Origin: Nelumbo lutea
Taxonomy: Eukaryota; Streptophyta; Magnoliopsida; Proteales; Nelumbonaceae
Reading direction: 5' to 3'
Assembly (NCBI GenBank): GCA_022828595.1
Contig: JAKGHH010000002.1
Coordinates: 44,982,222 to 45,046,221 of the forward strand
Length of the DNA: 64,000 nucleotides
Under the pieces are notes generated by a model that did no database searches, was not told the origin of the DNA, and was given only the letters and a program-made list of their open reading frames with translations. The position numbers and the translations under genes were made by a program. Below, piece by piece: positions 46,601 to 56,839 of the stretch (position 1 is its first letter; the number at the start of each line of letters is the position of its first letter).

Positions 46601-49600
46601 GGATCTGTCAACGAGGGTTGAATTGGAGGAGGGTCTGATGCACTTTTGCGGGTATACACTTGTGTGATTGGCGGCCTCTCAGTAGTAACCGGCATGGGAT
46701 GTGAATTTGCAGCAGGAATAGGAGCCACGGGAAGGGGATCCGCAACAGGGACAAAAAAAGGAACTACGGAGGAAGGAGAAGAACCCACATCATCTGAGAA
46801 AAACGGGACTGATTCAAAGAATGTGACATCAAAGCACACAAATGACTTGTGAAATTTAGGGTTATAGCACTTATACCCTTTCTGAGTCCTCAAGTAGCCA
46901 AGGAAGATACATTTAGTGGCTCATGCATCTAACTTGTCTAAACCAGGCCCCAAGTGTTGAACAAAACAAACACAGCCAAAGACTCTTTGGGTGAGAGGAA
47001 ATGGAGACAAGGTGGGAAACAACACCAAAAAGGGGGATTGACTTCCAATGATGAACATGGGCATCCGATTGATCAGAAAACAGGATGTGAAGACAACATC
47101 ACTCCAAAAATGCTTTGGGGCATTCATATTGATCATCAAGGACAGAGCAGTTTCAATGAAATGTCGACTTTTTCGTTCAGCTACATCGTTCTGTTGTGGG
47201 GTGTAGGCACAAGAAGTTTGATGAATTATCCCATGGTGCTCTAGGTATTGCTGAAATGGTGATGAGTTGTACTCTTCGGCATTATCAAAGCGAATGATTT
47301 TAATATGAACACCAAATTGAGTGCGTATTTCAGCATAAAATTTTTGAAAAATAGAGAACAATTCACTACGGTCTTTCATAAGATAAATCCATGTCATCCT
47401 TGAAAAGTCATCAACAAAAATTACAAAATACTTATAGCCATTGTATGACATCACTTTGATTGGACCCCATACATCAGAATGAACTAAAGAAAAAGGACTT
47501 GAAACACGGCTATCAACTCTTGGACTAAATGAAACTCTATGATGTTTTCCCAATTGACATGACTCACAATCTAAAGATGAGAGACGACTCAAGGAAGGGA
47601 CCAGCAACACCAGAGCCTTGAGAGAAGGATGACCAAGTCTGCAGTGCCATTGAAGAGGAGTAAGAGACAACTAAAAAGCTACCAGAGGGCCACCACCATC
47701 AAGGTAATACAATCCACCTACTTCATGCCCTCCACCAATCTTCCTCCCTGTCTTGAGATCCTGAAACATACAAGAAGAAGGATAAAAGGTTACAGAACAA
47801 TTAAGAGCATGGTTAATCTACTAACAAACATAAGGTTAAAGGGGAACTTGGGAACATATAAAACAGATGATAAAGACAAGGAGGAGAGATCAATATCACC
47901 AACACCACAGATGGGAGATGTAGAACCATTAGCAAGAGTAACTATTTGAGATGTGGAGGAACGAGAAAGGGAAGAAAATACATCAGGAGTCCCAGACATA
48001 TGGTCCGAGGCTCCGGAGTCAATGATCCAGTATGAGGCTTTGGAATCTAAGCAAGCCATACACCTGAATGGGCAAGGGTAGCGATATTCTGCTAAGATGT
48101 CTCAAGGAACTGCCCATGTACTGCATGTGGTACACTCACCATTTCCTTCCCAGAAGCACCAGTAGATGTGGAGGGGGGGGGCAGTTTGCTGGCTTTCAGT
48201 AATTGTACCACTACCCTTAGTCATAGCATGGTTAGCCCAAGTGTTGGGTGGACCACGTAAATCATAGCAGAAATTAACTGTGTGTCCCTCTAAACCACAG
48301 TGTGTACACTTTCTCTGGGCATTACTTCTTCCTTTACCATGACCTCCCCCTGAGTCTCGGCCTCCACTCCAGCCACAAGCGCGGTTAAACATGTGACCAT
48401 CACGGTTGCCTGGAAGTCCACTACTACCGCCACCACTTCTATTTCCACGGCCACCCCCTTTAGTCACCACCAGACCAGATCTGTCCGAGAGAGAAGAATG
48501 CTCTACAGATTCAATATTTGTGCTCTGACAGGCTCATACTCAGCCTTCAAACCCACAAGAAACCTTGTCACATCAAGTTGTTCATGTTGCTGGTGTTGGA
48601 TCTGAACATCCAATGTTAGAGGATGATACACATTGAGCACATTTCGGATGTTCCTCAAGCTTGCATAGTATTCCTCCAAGATTTGACTTCCTTGTTTCAG
48701 ATTAAAGTATTCTTGACACAAGTGATACACCCTAGTTGTATTGTCTTGTCCGAAGTATAGCTTCTTAGCATGATCCCAAATTTCTTTAGTTGTATCTAGG
48801 AACATAAAGTTCACACTAATCTTTGATTCCATGTTGTTCCATAGCCATGTCATTATTTGTGCATCTTCCTGTTCCCAGCCACTGAACCCCGGAGAATCAG
48901 ATGAAGGTTTCTCCTTTCTCACATGTTTTACCTTCCTCTTGGCCTTTAAGAACACCTCCACAGATTTTGCCCATGGTACATAATTCTCACCATTCAACTT
49001 GACGGATGTCATTTGAACACTTGAGTAGTCTGGAGAAAGCATGACACCTGTTTTATTGTCATTCCCATCTCCAATCAAAGCCATCTTAATTATTTCACCT
49101 TCAAATATGCAACACAACCTCACATACTTTCACAAGACTTATCTTACTTACAACACCACCAACTCCAACTTCTTCAAATGCACATTGCACATCAAATACT
49201 AAGACTGATCACATCAAACACATGTTCTACACACTGCAGAACTGTTTACACACAAGGTCTAAGAGTTCACTTTTAAATATTCAGAATCATAGATACACCA
49301 ATCAACACGACACAACCACCACCACACCACTGCTGTCGTGAACTTCAGCAGTCGACAACTCTTCTTTCAGCACACATATGAGGTAAAACGAAGAAAAACA
49401 CGACTGATATGCACTCCAAACCTCCACAACAAACAAATTTTGAAGCAAAACACAGCATTCACAGCCCCTTACTTGGGCAAAAGACAGCAGTGTTCATACC
49501 TGTCCACATACAGCCCTCTTCGTACACTGAATAGAGGCTGTTTAGTACACCACTTCAACGACCAGAGGCATTCTCACCTCCAGGACCACAAAACGACAGC

Positions 49601-52600
49601 TCCTTTTCAGCCCCTTGTCGAATTTCCACTCAGGTCAGCCGAAGAATGAAGATGGCTATAATAGTTGGCGGCGAACCCAGAAAAAAAAAAACAGCAGCAA
49701 GAAAAAATGAGAAAAAAAAGAGAGCAAGATTTTACTGCTCTGATACCATGAAAATAAACCATATTCGATTCTAGGTTGAAGTAGAGAAGAAAGGAAAGAG
49801 AAAGAAGAAGAAGAAGAGTTCGGCCTGACTAGAAGAGAGTAAAAATCACCTCTCCCTAGCCGACCCACTTGTATTTATTCCAAATAATAAAGTTATAAGA
49901 AAGACCATATTGTCCCTCATAAGAGATGGGACACATAACTTAAACTTAGATAAAATAGACCTTTTACTCTCAACCAGATAAACTAAAATGACCAAAATAC
50001 CCCTGATTCGAGTATTCTAACAGGTTTCAGCAACACTATCCCAAATTACCTTTGCTGACTAATCTTTGGTTGCATTGAGTTCACAAGCCATCCAATAACA
50101 GTATAATTTTCTTGCATCCACTTTTCATATGATGGATCATCTTCCGGATATGCCTTTTTGCTCCCGGAGATAAAACCCCATTTGTCTCTACTACAAATAT
50201 GAATTTTTACTGATTGTGACCAAGCCAGATAATTAGCTCCATCCAGCTTGACTATGGTCACAACCAGTAGAGAGTCTACAGAGGTTCCCAGAACCTATTC
50301 GGATTCAACAACATGCTTGTTTTCAAAGTCTGAGGAGTTCATCTTCTTAAATACTCAAAAAAATGACTTCAAACAACTTCAAATAACAACAAATGAAGAC
50401 AGAACAAAAACTGTGTTGTGAGCCAACCTCTATGCAGCTGTACCAGTAACCTGCGTCACACCCGAAAGCTAGGAGAAATAGAGAAAACTCAGTCGCTCCT
50501 TGTAGACTTCGTAGAACACCAATCCACTTGATTCGATTTTCAAGAAGAAGAATGAGAAGGCCTTCAGTCACTGAGAAAATTAGGGCATCAAGCAACACAC
50601 TTGAATCTGCCAAGAGGACGACAAAACCAGTCCCCTTTTCTCCAGAAACCACTAACAACTGGGCTGAAATAGGTTTCTTTAACTATTCATACGATTCGGT
50701 TCTCCATACACACTATGTATGGGAAAAAAAAAGGTGAAAAAAGGGAAAAACGAGTCTACTCTGATACCAAGAAGAAGAACAACCTTTTGAGAAGAAATGA
50801 CTATTTAGAAAATTGCAAAAATTCAAAAGAAAGTGGCAAAAGTCAGAGTTCAAGATGAGAGAAGAAGAAGAAGGTGGCGGCAACTTGGGTTCAGAGAGAG
50901 GGATTTTTGAAAATAATCTCTTCGGCCCATCTTCTCTACATACCCCTCTGGTTCTTTTAGATGGATTCTGTTAGTAAAGGGGTATTTCGGTCTTTGTACC
51001 TATTGAGATTGCTGAGTTGTTTTATTATGTTAGTTCGAGTGTCTCTTACTTAAATAAGGGCACTGATGTCTTTTCCTATCATATTAATAATATAATAACA
51101 AGTCTGGTCAAAAGTAGGTTTTGAAATTTTTCCTAATTTCGAACCAGACCTTTTCTCTCTTTCTTCCTTCTTCTTGCTTGCTTGCTTTACTTGACTGCTA
51201 ACAGACAAACAGACTTCTAGGGCAGGCCAAACTTCAACATGGTATTAGAGCCAAATTAAACAAATCGAACTTGACTAGAATTCTGTCTTCTGCACATTCG
51301 ACCTAGGTTTTTCTTTGATTTCTCAGCCATCGATTGGAGATTGGAAAAAGGGCTGAAAAGGAGTGATCGCCCTCTTCCCTTGGAGGCATCTATGCCTCCG
51401 GTTGTGTCGTGTGTGGTCGGTTGCTGGGTTTTCTCAGCCCTCCCCTAATTAATGTAGGGCTGGTACGTGTGGTGTAGTGGGTGTTTTCTTTCTTCGTGTG
51501 GTTGTCCTTCAGGCAATGAGGTAAGGAGTTTCTTTTATGCATAATTTCTATTATGAAGCACATAAGAGGTATGGTACAGATCGTATGGAGGGGTTTCAGG
51601 TTGTAGTGTGCTAGGGTTTATGCTGGTTTGTGTGTGATTCGAAGGGCAGTGGTGTTCACATAGTGGTGAAACTTCAGGTAGCTGTAGAGAGTAGAATTTG
51701 TGGTGTTGAAAGTGCAACTTTCAGCACTTATTATTGCTGAAATCAATGTGCAGAATTTGGTGAAGTGTAAGTGTCTGTGTGCAGTGTGTAGTGTGCAGAA
51801 TTCGGTGATAAAAGAATTCAGCAATGGGAGATAACAGTGATAGTAAACCCAATGTGATGATATCTACGGACTACCTGAATGTCCAAATGACCTCCATTAA
51901 ACTGAATGGGGAGAATTATGTCCCTTGGGCTAAGTCTGTAGAGGTTTTTCTGAAGGCAAAGAAGAAGGTGAAGCACATAAGAGAGGAGAAACCCTCCACT
52001 GCTTCTAATGAATACGAAGACTGGGAACAAGAAGATGCACAGATCACCACGTGGTTATGGAACAGTATGGAACCCAGAGTATGGGATCATGCTAAGAAAT
52101 TGTATTCTGGTCAGAACAATACAACTAGGGTATATCAACTGTATCAGGAATACTTCAATCTGCAACAGGGCAATCAAAGTCTTCAGGGAGCAACTTGATG
52201 TGACTCGGTTTCTGGTGGGGCTGAAATCCGAGTATGAACCAGTACGAGCCCAGATACTAGGAGGATCAACCCTTCCATCCTTAGAGGAGGTGTTTGCTCG
52301 ACTTCGGAGGACTTCCATTAGATCGATGGAAAACCCTAATGTCTCAGATAGATCAGCATTTGTAGTGTCGAGAGGTCGAGGTATTAGAAGTGGGGTTCGA
52401 GGAGCCCAGTCTGGCAGTAGTGGCTCAGTATATGGCCGGAGTAGTAGTAGTGGATCTACACATACCCCTGGTGGTGGTCGTACTAGAGGCAGAGATTCAA
52501 GGGGAGCTCGTGGTAGAGGACGTGGCTCAGGTCCACAGAGTTGTACTCATTGTGGTTTGGATGGACATACTATTAATTACTGCTATGACTTGCATGGTCC

Positions 52601-55600
52601 ACCCTCGACCTAGGCCAATCATGCCATGACTAGCGACACCAGTTCCAGTTTTAGACAGCAGAACCATCCAGCTGATCAGATGCCTCCTACCTCTTCAGAT
52701 GGTCCAAGCAAGGAGATGGTGAGTGTTCCTCGTGATGAGTATGAAAGGTTTGTTCAATCCATGTCGCAGCAGAACACAACTACTTTTGCACACTCAGGTA
52801 TGGCTTGTTTGGCATCCACACCCAACCCCTGGATTATTGACTCTGGAGCCTCCGATCACATGACTGGAACTCCAAGTGTGTTTTCTTCTCTCACTCATTG
52901 CTCAACATCACAATCTGTTACACTTGCTAATGACTCCACATCATCTATTTGTGGTGTTGGTAATGTTGACCTGGACCCTGTGTCCCTATCCTCAGTTTTG
53001 TATGTACCTAAGCTTCCATTTAATCTTCTGTCTGTTAGCAAGCTAACCAAGTCACTTAATTGCTCCATTACATTTTACCCCTCTATGTGTGTTTTTCAGG
53101 ATCTCAAGACAGGGATGAAGATTGGTGGAGGGCATGAAGCCGGTGGACTGTATTATCTTGATGGTGGTGGAAAAATGTCAACAACCCTTCAGTCATCTAT
53201 CTCTCCTCTCAAGTGGCATTGTAGATTTGGTCATCCTTCGCTGCAAGTGTAAAGTCTTTGGTCCCTTTGTTGTGTCAACTTTCTGTTCTAGATTGTGAGT
53301 CGTGTCCATTTGGGAAACACCATTGTGTTCCCTTTAGCTCTAGGATTGATAATCGTGCATTGAGTCCTTTTTCTTTAATTCACTCAGATGTTTGGGGTCC
53401 TTATAAAGTGATGTCATATAATGGGTACAAATATTTTGTTATTTTTGTTGATGATTTTTCAAGGATGACGGGGCTCTATTTAATGAAAGAAAGAAGTGAA
53501 TTATTTACCATCTTCCAGAAATTTTATGTTGAGATTCGCAATCAGTTTGGTGTTCACATTAAAATTTTCCGTTCTGATAATGGCCATGAATATGTCTTCA
53601 TCTTTTCAAGAATACTTGGACCAACATGGCATTATACACCAAACTTCATGTACTTACACCCCACAACAAAATGGGGTGACTAAGAGAAAAAACGGGCATC
53701 TTTTAGAAATGGCACGCTCCCTCATGCACCACATGAATGTTCCCAAACCCTTTTGGAGTGATGCAACGCTCACCTCTTGTTTCTTAATTAATCGGATGCC
53801 CACGTCTATCCTTGATGGTTGTTCTCCATTTAATGTCTTATTTCCCACCATGTCTCAGTTTCCGCTTTCTCCTCGGGTATTTGGGTGTGTATGCTTCGTC
53901 CATAATCTAGGTCCCAGGAACGACAAGCTAAATGCACGATCTCTTAAGTGCATATTCCTTGGCTATTCCCGGACTCAAAAAGGGTACAAGTGTTACCATC
54001 CCAGTTCTCGTCGTTCCTTGGTATGTGCTGATGTTACCTTCTTTGAGTCTACTACGTTCTTCGTGGGGTCCGGTGATGCTTCTTCCTCCACATCACCTCC
54101 TCCTCTTCCCCTTCCTGTGGCTGATCCTCTTCCTCTTGTTCCAGTCGTGCCTACGTCCTTGCCTCCGGTGCCACCGTTCGTTGACCGTCCACCTATCCGT
54201 CACGTGTATACACATCGCCCACATGTACCGGATGCGACTCCTCCGACTTCATCACCATCGACAGATCCAGCTCCAAACCCGCCACTACCACCACCAGCCT
54301 CTGACTTTGATCTTCCTATTGCTTTACAGAAAGGTAAACGCACTTGTACCCTTCATCCTATTTCCAATCATGTTTCCCTTACTCACCTTTCCGCCTCCTA
54401 TCGCCAGTTCATCTCTTTGTTATCCTCGATGGTTGTCCCTAATAGTGTCCAAGAAGCCCTTACTTCTCTAGAGTGGTGCCGTGCTATGGAAGATGAGCTC
54501 TCTGCTCTCCATCATAATCACACCTGGGACCATACCTCTCTTCCTCCTGAGAAACAGGCTGTCCGTTGTAAGTGGTTTTATACCGTTAAGTACTTGCCTG
54601 ATGGTCGTGTTCAGTGCCTGAAGGCGCGATTGGTAGCAAAAGGGTACTCCCAAACCTATGATATTGACTACACAGAGACTTTCTTCCCAGTTGCTAAGAT
54701 AGGGTCAGTTTGCGTTATCATCTCTCTTGCAGCTATGTATGATTGGCCCCTATATCAACTGGATATCAAAAATGCATTTTTGCATGGTGATTTGCTCAAG
54801 GAGGTCTACATGGAGCAACCACCAGGGTTTGTTGCTCGGGGAGGATGGTAAGGTATGCAGACTTAAGAAGGCTATATATGGACTTAAACAGTCCCCTCGA
54901 GCATGGTTTGGTAGGTTCAGTGAGGTGGTCAAGAAGTTTGGTATGAAACAGTGCCAAGTTAATCATTTTGTCTTCCGTCATGACTCCCCGACAGAAAAAA
55001 TACTACTAGTGGTATATGTAGATGATATCGTTGTTACTGGGAATGATAAAATGAGCATTGACAGGTTGAAGGCCTTTCTACAAGAACAATTTCAGACAAA
55101 AGACCTTGGCAAATTGAAGTACTTCTTGGGCATAGAGGTAGCAAGATCTAAGCACAATATTAATCTGTATCAGAGGAAATATGTGCTTGATTTGTTGAAA
55201 GAAACAAGTTTGTTAGGTACGAAACCAACTGAGACACCTATGGAAACAAATATGAGGCTAAGTAGTGATATGGGTGAAGTATTTGAAGACCCTGGCAGAT
55301 ACCGACGACTTGTAGGCAAACTAAACTATCTAACCAGTACTCGACCAGATATTACATTTGCGGTTAGTGTGGTGAGTCAGTTCATGCAGAAACCTTCGGT
55401 CCCTCATAGGAATGCAGTGCTAAGGATTGTGAGGTATTTGAAAGGAACTCTTGGTCGTGGTTTGCTATACAAAAGTGGCGGAAAACTGGAAATAGAAGGA
55501 TACACTGATGCCGACTAGGCCAGTTCTATGTTTGATAGGCGGTCTACCACAGGCTATTGCACTTTTCTGGGGGTAACCTGGTGACATGGAAAAGTAAGAA

Positions 55601-56808
55601 GCAAACAGTTGTGGCAAGAAGCAGTGCAAAAGCAGAATATAGGGCTATGGCACATACTGCTTGTGAATTAGTGTGGCTAAGGAACCTTCTAAAGGACGTA
55701 GGGTATGACATTAGTACTCCAATGAAGCTCTATTGTGACAATCAGGCTATAGTTCATATCTCTTCTAATCCGGTGTTTCATGAAAGAACCAAGCACATTG
55801 AGGTTGATTGTTATTTTGTGAGAGAGAAGGTGCTGAATGGAGTAATAGAGACTGCATATGTAAATACGGGAAACCAATGGGCAGACTTGTTTACAAAAGG
55901 TTTGAGTCGGAGGAGAGTGGACTACATATGTAACAAGCTAGGATTATATGATATATACTCACCAGCTTGAGGGGGAGTGTTAGTGAAGGGTATTTCGGTC
56001 TTTGTACCTGTTGAGATTGCTGAGTTGTTTTATTATATTAGTTCGAGTGCCTCTTACTTAAATAAGGGCACTGATGTCTTTTCCTATCATATTAATAATA
56101 TAATAACAGGTCTGACCGAAAGTAGGTTTTGATTTTTTTTCCTAATTTCGAACCAGACCTGCTCTCTTTCTTCCTTCTTCTTGCTTGCTTGCTTTACTTG
56201 ACTGCTAACAGACAAACAAACTTCTAGGGCAGGCCGAACTTCAACGGATTCCAAGAAAGACGAACTCTTTAGCTGATAGTATTTCAAAGTCAAGCGTGGA
56301 CAAAAGCTTTTTGTATAGTGCTAATACTTTACCTTTGCAATTGATTAGGGCCTTTTGTTTCCTCTATACACCCTTCATGTACATCACCCTCCCAATCCCA
56401 TTTGAATACAAAGTTGCCCTCAAAAATATATTTCTGAATTATAGTACTAGACTAGATATTGAGGATGGTATTTAGGGCATCAGACCTCAAATTTCAAGTA
56501 TCCTTCAAGAACATCTAGAAGCAAAGGACCACTTTCTCCATTCCTGTTCAAATCATATTCATTCTTGCCAGAGAAATCCTTCAACTCAGCTTTCCAAAAA
56601 TCCTTTTGCTGCAAAAGAAAAGTAATTTATAAGCAAACAAGAAAATGTAGCAAAAAAGCATTTTAAGTAAAATCTGAAAATCAATATGCTATCTGAAACA
56701 GAAAGAATTACATGATTACCAAATTACATTCAGGCAGAAAAACTTTTAGGGTGTGACCCAGTTGTGCCCAGTCCAGGTATTCACATATCAGTGCTGTTAG
56801 TAGCCTTC
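31689..56808 (-). CDS. TON1: TONNEAU1-type protein (TON1/FOP-like), last six exons; 5' end beyond the window
   Basis: TON1 is a plant relative of the centrosomal FOP protein. It acts in the TON1-TRM-PP2A complex at the cortex to organise microtubules and the preprophase band (family knowledge). Exons: 56720-56808, 56486-56608, 39710-39846, 39574-39599 (26 bp), 39335-39488, 31689-31740. All have GT-AG borders and matching phases (the first begins with two bases of a codon), giving about 192 residues to TAG. The first exon is the LisH-like [11 protein letters not shown] helix. Next come [19 protein letters not shown], a Ser-rich linker (GGLPPLGR), [17 protein letters not shown] and the [10 protein letters not shown]...[12 protein letters not shown] tail. 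About 60 N-terminal residues are expected upstream; none are visible to 64000. Introns of 7.6 kb, 16.6 kb and more than 7 kb are packed with retroelements, but the exons carry no stops. Confidence 0.93.
32290..32800 (+). pseudogene. LINE RNase H 3'-end remnant in TONNEAU1 intron
   Basis: Plus-strand [20 protein letters not shown] near 32458-32517 matches the RNase H segment of plant LINEs. It is followed by a diverged tail and GATCAAAAAGAAAAG near 32788. Frameshifts and stops throughout. Confidence 0.6.
33590..35068 (+). pseudogene. Decayed LINE (linker plus RNase H) in TONNEAU1 intron
   Basis: 33600-34280 encodes broken charged sequence of LINE linker type. 34684-34850 encodes [21 protein letters not shown] (the RNase H start), and 34880-34972 encodes [22 protein letters not shown] sequence and [10 protein letters not shown]. 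The 3' UTR has TTGGGGAGGGTTAAGAG and an A-rich end near 35068. A second RNase H-like stretch ([17 protein letters not shown]) sits at 34388-34440, so two copies may be fused. Confidence 0.7.
35078..35185 (-). mobile_element. LINE 3'-terminal fragment, inverted next to the preceding LINE end
   Basis: Its minus strand reads CTTGGGGAGGGTTAAGAG, then CCCTCCCCTTGCTTTGT and a TTAATAAAACTTCAG tail. This parallels the plus-strand 3' end at 34975-35068, so the two tails face each other. Confidence 0.65.
35202..38700 (+). pseudogene. Ty3/gypsy (Tat-like) gag-pol remnant without LTRs or integrase
   Basis: Gag: proline/glutamine-rich sequence followed by [20 protein letters not shown] (36120-36180). Protease region: [15 protein letters not shown] at 36552-36596, where the catalytic Asp of the usual D-S-G is Val. 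[42 protein letters not shown] (37578-37690), with in-frame stops near 37396 and 37530. RNase H: a first domain to about 38450, then [13 protein letters not shown] (38608-38646), the start of the additional archaeal-type RNase H seen in Tat-lineage elements. Sequence breaks off there. No integrase or LTRs were found, so it is a truncated fossil inside a TONNEAU1 intron. Confidence 0.85.
38885..39245 (+). pseudogene. LINE RNase H/3'-end remnant
   Basis: It encodes broken RNase H ending [17 protein letters not shown] (39170-39220), then a diverged tail, after an A-run at 38881-38898. It abuts the TONNEAU1 exon at 39335. Confidence 0.6.
39950..40230 (-). mobile_element. LINE 3'-end fragment
   Basis: A T-run at 39951-39959, then GACAAGTAAATAAAAACTTT and ATTAAATCAGAAAAAGGTTA, is the complement of a plant LINE 3' tail. 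It is followed by ~250 bp without an intact frame. It lies at the 3' edge of the 16.6-kb TONNEAU1 intron. Confidence 0.5.
40231..41040. other. Intron sequence without recognised elements
   Basis: AT-rich TONNEAU1 intron sequence. CCTCCCACA(T/C)ATACATTAGT occurs twice (40689 and 40767), a minor local repeat. No gene. Confidence 0.4.
41040..41328 (+). pseudogene. LINE reverse-transcriptase fragment, left of copia C
   Basis: It encodes [24 protein letters not shown] sequence (about 41205-41275), matching the conserved plant LINE RT tail (W-K-x-x-x-IS-x-GGR-TL). It stops abruptly at the copia C LTR. The right counterpart is probably at 50941-50963 and 56252-56340. Confidence 0.6.
41329..41680 (-). 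repeat. 3' LTR of copia C
   Basis: On the minus strand it starts TGTAGAGAAGATGGG right after the polypurine tract and ends near CTGTTTTTCTTCT. It contains GGTGGCGGCAACTTGGGTT-type sequence on the plus strand, shared with 50865-50890. Confidence 0.8.
41690..44343 (-). pseudogene. Copia C pol remnant with internal LINE insertion
   Basis: Minus-strand protease [14 protein letters not shown] near 43850, GAG-pre-integrase CHFRLGHL near 43420, [19 protein letters not shown] near 42765 and [15 protein letters not shown] near 42630. RNase [24 protein letters not shown] sequence is near 42050 and [12 protein letters not shown] near 41760. A CCHC-like knuckle ([14 protein letters not shown]) is at 44146-44190. 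The stretch that should carry integrase is replaced by the LINE piece at 42850-43336. Confidence 0.85.
42850..43336 (+). mobile_element. LINE RNase H/3'-end fragment inside copia C
   Basis: The plus strand encodes [20 protein letters not shown], then [31 protein letters not shown] and [10 protein letters not shown], ending TAG at 43202-43204. A ~115-bp 3' UTR and an A15 tail at 43321-43336 follow. This is the longest uninterrupted LINE RNase H in the window (117 codons), so it is relatively young. Its orientation is opposite to copia C. Confidence 0.85.
44625..44904 (-). repeat. 3' LTR of copia B
   Basis: 280 bp, bounded by TG...CA on the minus strand, next to the polypurine tract. It shares CCATATTGTCCCTCATAAG and AACTTAAACTTAGATAAAAT with the other LTR. 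Confidence 0.92.
44915..49084 (-). pseudogene. Copia B gag-pol polyprotein, broken by a few frameshifts and stops
   Basis: Gag starts at ATG 49084 ([13 protein letters not shown]) with [20 protein letters not shown]. The zinc knuckle is [14 protein letters not shown] (about 48300). Protease is [13 protein letters not shown] (about 48030). GAG-pre-integrase is [11 protein letters not shown], and integrase is [19 protein letters not shown] with ...[12 protein letters not shown] (46921-47670). RT has [20 protein letters not shown] and [15 protein letters not shown] (45211-46320). RNase H has [20 protein letters not shown] and [14 protein letters not shown] (44940-45300). Gag-pol order is complete; the frame is broken at about 48503, 48100, 46320, 45935 and 45290. 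Confidence 0.9.
49749..50022 (-). repeat. 5' LTR of copia B
   Basis: 274 bp, next to the tRNA-Met-type primer site. It carries the promoter and leader of the element and starts TGTTAGAATACTCG on the minus strand. Confidence 0.92.
50770..50940 (-). repeat. 5' LTR of copia C (internally deleted)
   Basis: 171 bp. It matches both ends of the 41329-41680 LTR but jumps from ATAATCTCTTC directly to GGCCCATCTTCTC, missing the AT-rich middle. Confidence 0.8.
50969..51239 (+). repeat. 5' LTR of copia A
   Basis: 271 bp, TG...CA ends, directly before the tRNA-Met-type primer site. It shares TTAAATAAGGGCACTGATG and CTTGCTTGCTTTACTTGAC with the 3' LTR. Confidence 0.93.
51824..55970 (+). pseudogene. Copia A gag-pol polyprotein, lightly degraded
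   Basis: Gag: [10 protein letters not shown] start, [20 protein letters not shown], zinc knuckle [14 protein letters not shown] (about 52540-52581). Protease: [15 protein letters not shown] (about 52827). GAG-pre-integrase: [10 protein letters not shown]. Integrase: [19 protein letters not shown], then [68 protein letters not shown]. RNase [35 protein letters not shown]. Breaks: a frameshift in gag near 52195, TAG in place of Trp near 52612 and 55516, a stop near 53250, and frameshifts near 53600 and 54845. It is inactive, though every domain is still recognisable. Confidence 0.93.
55979..56246 (+). repeat. 3' LTR of copia A
   Basis: 268 bp immediately after the polypurine tract. The last two bases are CG instead of CA. 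Confidence 0.9.
56252..56400 (+). pseudogene. LINE RNase H tail fragment interrupted by copia A
   Basis: Joined across copia A (50941-50968, then 56252 on), the plus strand encodes [19 protein letters not shown]. This matches the end of plant LINE RNase H domains (x-x-x-NSLADxLAK). It is a short, degraded host sequence for the copia insertion. Confidence 0.5.
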
Positions 56809-56839
56809 CTGCACGTAGACATCCCAATCAAAGAAATGA

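Larger units (their letters stand above)
44625..50022 (-). mobile_element. Ty1/copia element B, full length, nested in copia C
   Basis: LTRs are 44625-44904 and 49749-50022 (start TGTTAGAATACTC, end CA). A perfect 5-bp target duplication GGTTT lies at 44620-44624 and 50023-50027. The primer site TGGTATCAGAGCAG is at 49735-49748, and the polypurine tract is the complement of CTCCCCCAC at 44905-44913. The LTRs differ by roughly 15 substitutions and small indels (my count by eye). The insertion splits copia C's gag. Confidence 0.95.
41329..50940 (-). mobile_element. Ty1/copia element C, split by copia B and a LINE fragment
   Basis: LTRs are 41329-41680 (3' LTR) and 50770-50940 (5' LTR). They share TGTAGAGAAGATGGG at the start and TTCTCAAAAGG near the end, but the 5' copy lacks ~180 bp internally. 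The tRNA-Met-type primer site TGGTATCAGAG is at 50759-50769, and the polypurine tract is the complement of CTCCCCCTC at 41681. Coding is minus-strand and broken: gag 50028-50261 and 44040-44620, protease/GAG-pre-integrase 43340-44004, RT and RNase H 41690-42840. Integrase and the RT N-terminus are missing. Flanking GACCT and TACCC do not form a convincing duplication. Confidence 0.85.
50969..56246 (+). mobile_element. Ty1/copia element A, full length
   Basis: LTRs are 50969-51239 and 55979-56246, both starting TGTTAGT. The 5' LTR ends CA and the 3' one CG. A 5-bp target duplication GATTC lies at 50964-50968 and 56247-56251. The primer site TGGTATTAGAGCC starts at 51240, and the polypurine tract AGGGGGAG is at 55971-55978. 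The LTRs differ by about 15 changes (by eye). The coding region is close kin to copia B but the LTRs are different. Confidence 0.95.

Noticed and set aside
46646..47244. Plus-strand frames within copia B
   Set aside because: They are antisense shadows of integrase and linker coding sequence.
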